Assembly: GCA_003439945.1 (NCBI GenBank)
Contig: QVRM01001473.1
Span: forward strand, 934,001 to 998,000
Source: Dermanyssus gallinae
Taxonomy: Eukaryota > Arthropoda > Arachnida > Mesostigmata > Dermanyssidae
Length of the DNA: 64,000 nt
Reading direction: 5' to 3'
The position numbers and the translations under genes were made by a program. Within the stretch, counting starts at the first letter, position 1. Every line of letters starts with the position of its first letter. Positions 62,694-64,000 of the stretch are shown here, in pieces. The notes beneath the pieces are model-generated. The model saw nothing but the letters and a program-made list of their open reading frames with translations. It had not been told where the DNA came from and searched no databases.

Positions 62694-63017
62694 TCAGGAG
62701 TCGCGAGGGATGAGCTTGAGCGAGATCGGGCTCTTCGGTGTGGTGATGAGGCGCATGTGGATACCGATCTCCTCCTTCTGGCCAGGCATCAGCTGGAAGC
62801 GTCGTACGGCGCGCGCAAGCAGAAACTGCATCTGCACTTCGGCGACCCGACGACCGATGCAGGACCGCGAGCCCAGGCCGAACGGAAGGCATGCCCATGA
62901 GTTCGCCTGCGCCTCGCCGCGGTTCTCTCGCAGCCAGCGCTCCGGGCGGAACACGTTGGGGTCGGGAAAGTTGCGCGCATCGCGGCCGGTCGTGTACAGC
63001 GACATCAGGATGAGTTT
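62694..63017 (-). CDS. Cytochrome P450, last coding exon
   Basis: The C-terminal 107 residues of a P450 monooxygenase. The exon starts at 63017 after a pyrimidine-rich acceptor (CTCTCTGTTGCAG) and reads KLILMSLYTTGRDARNFPDP. It then carries NVFRPERWLR, the PERF/PERW motif, and the heme-binding loop LPFGLGSRSCIGRR, where Cys is the heme thiolate ligand (FxxGxxxCxG). The end is PKSPISLKLIPRDS and a stop at 62694. The LPFGLGSRSCIGRRVAE wording resembles mitochondrial-clan arthropod P450s, a group that includes ecdysteroid-synthesis enzymes (CYP302, 314, 315), but one exon is not enough to name it. The upstream exons were not found and probably lie beyond the window or behind a long intron. Confidence 0.9.
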   Translation of the reverse strand, partial: KLILMSLYTTGRDARNFPDPNVFRPERWLRENRGEAQANSWACLPFGLGSRSCIGRRVAEVQMQFLLARAVRRFQLMPGQKEEIGIHMRLITTPKSPISLKLIPRDS

Positions 63018-64000
63018 CTGCAACAGAGAGGAAGACAGAGGTTTAGGCACGAACTAGCCAGAAACGTCATCTCTATTCAGAGATCGACTGATAGATAGCC
63101 TCCACATTGCTGTCTAACAGTGTGCTTTGCAGCAGCTGCTAAGTTCGACGCTACGTGCAAGTCTGTACAGCAAAGCAAGTTGCTGTAACTTTTGTCTAGC
63201 GTCGCCAACCTTGAGAAGTGAGTATGCGGCGTGTTGCAGTTTGTGTTGTTGTTGTTGTTGTTATCGTTTTGGCAATTGCAACTCTAGCAATCACAGGCGG
63301 CTCGCGCCGCCATTCTCGGGACCTATAGTCATATATTCTAAGTAACATTTAAACCTATCCAGTTTGGCATCTAAAAGGTTTTCCGTCGTATTTCGTTCAT
63401 CATGCTTCAGAACTGTATCGGGAGCCAGATAAAGCAGCACAGAGCGCGAGCACGAGAAAAAGTCAAGAAAGAAAGAGAGAGAGAGAGAGAGAGAAAAAGA
63501 AAAGCGAGAGATCAAAGGGAAACTGCTCAGCGACGGAGAGCAAGTGATAATTAGCCGATAATGAAGAGAAAGAAGCCGAAGAAAAAACGTGACGACGACG
63601 ACGACGAAGACTCTCATAGACGTCATAGCAAACAGATAGGCAAGAAACAAGCAGCAGCTATAAACAAGCGTATGCGCGCAGAAGATGTGCCGTGTCTTTT
63701 GTATGTGGCTGTGTCGACAGCAGGCCTTGTCTATATATGTATATATATATATATATATGTGTGTGTGGTAGTCCTCTGTGTCTTGCGCGTGGCTGTACTA
63801 GAATTTGGGTAGGAAGGACTGGGGGCATGCGGCAGTCAGATGCGAGTGCGACGCGACCAGCTGGCTGGCGTAATCATCAGACTGGATAGATAGATGTATG
63901 GCTTCAAATCAACCAGCCAGGTGACCGCCGCCGCCGTGGTCGCCACCGCCGCCTGAGAGGGTGGTGGTAGCCGCGTCGGTAAATCCTGATGCGATCGTTT
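63018..64000 (-). other. Probable intron of the P450 gene
   Basis: It begins (on the minus strand, at its 3' end) with a good splice acceptor. The rest holds TTG (63241-63262), GA (63469-63494) and TA (63731-63758) repeats, and no second P450 exon is recognisable. A G/C-rich patch with CCGCCGCC lies at 63920-63955. Confidence 0.5.

Overview
This is a eukaryotic nuclear genome window, most likely from an arthropod. It holds long AT, ATT and TTG microsatellites, mariner and Tc1 DNA transposons, several LINE lineages, tRNA-derived SINEs, and one host exon whose upstream edge is a normal splice acceptor. That exon (62694-63017, minus) is the 3' end of a cytochrome P450. I see no rRNA, no convincing tRNA gene, no CRISPR and no bacterial-style operon. 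I cannot name the species.

Layout. 1-4.8 kb: a broken LINE (called family A here), a decayed Tc1 element and a 190 bp tandem duplication. 4.9-13 kb: a GC-rich island, then four fragments (E1-E4) of a retroelement family with a C-terminal zinc/endonuclease region (family E), set around ATT/TAA microsatellites, plus one SINE. 13-20 kb: mostly simple repeats and short hairpins, ending in LINE copy A3. 20.4-23 kb: a long-armed foldback element with TA-flanked ends, carrying LINE copy A2 bounded by a 12 bp target duplication. 25.4-29.2 kb: a second Tc1, an R1-like scrap and a mariner with an open transposase frame, matching inverted repeats and TA flanks. 31-39 kb: a decayed R1-like LINE, half of another foldback element, and the longest family E copy (E5) with a SINE inside it. 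39.9-44 kb: a decayed LINE, an R2-clade reverse-transcriptase fragment and a dead mariner. 45.7-46.6 kb: a 0.9 kb TTG-rich tract. 46.6-50.9 kb: a three-level nest, with a SINE inside an R1 LINE and the R1 inside an older LINE; the two inner insertions have perfect target duplications. 50.9-62.6 kb: simple repeats, one SINE, a 25 bp minisatellite and otherwise unassigned sequence. 62.7-63.0 kb: the P450 exon.

The region behaves as a transposon graveyard beside one host gene. Only the mariner at 27942-29224 has an open frame with all three catalytic aspartates. The most interesting patterns are LINE fragments that meet tail to tail or abut ATT/TAA and TA microsatellites, a recurrent set of short near-perfect hairpins, a catalytic Glu to Lys change shared by both Tc1 copies, and the datable nest at 47-50.5 kb. 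Family names (A, E) are mine. Reading frames outside the listed ORFs were translated by eye, and clade assignments come from motif recognition, not from searches.
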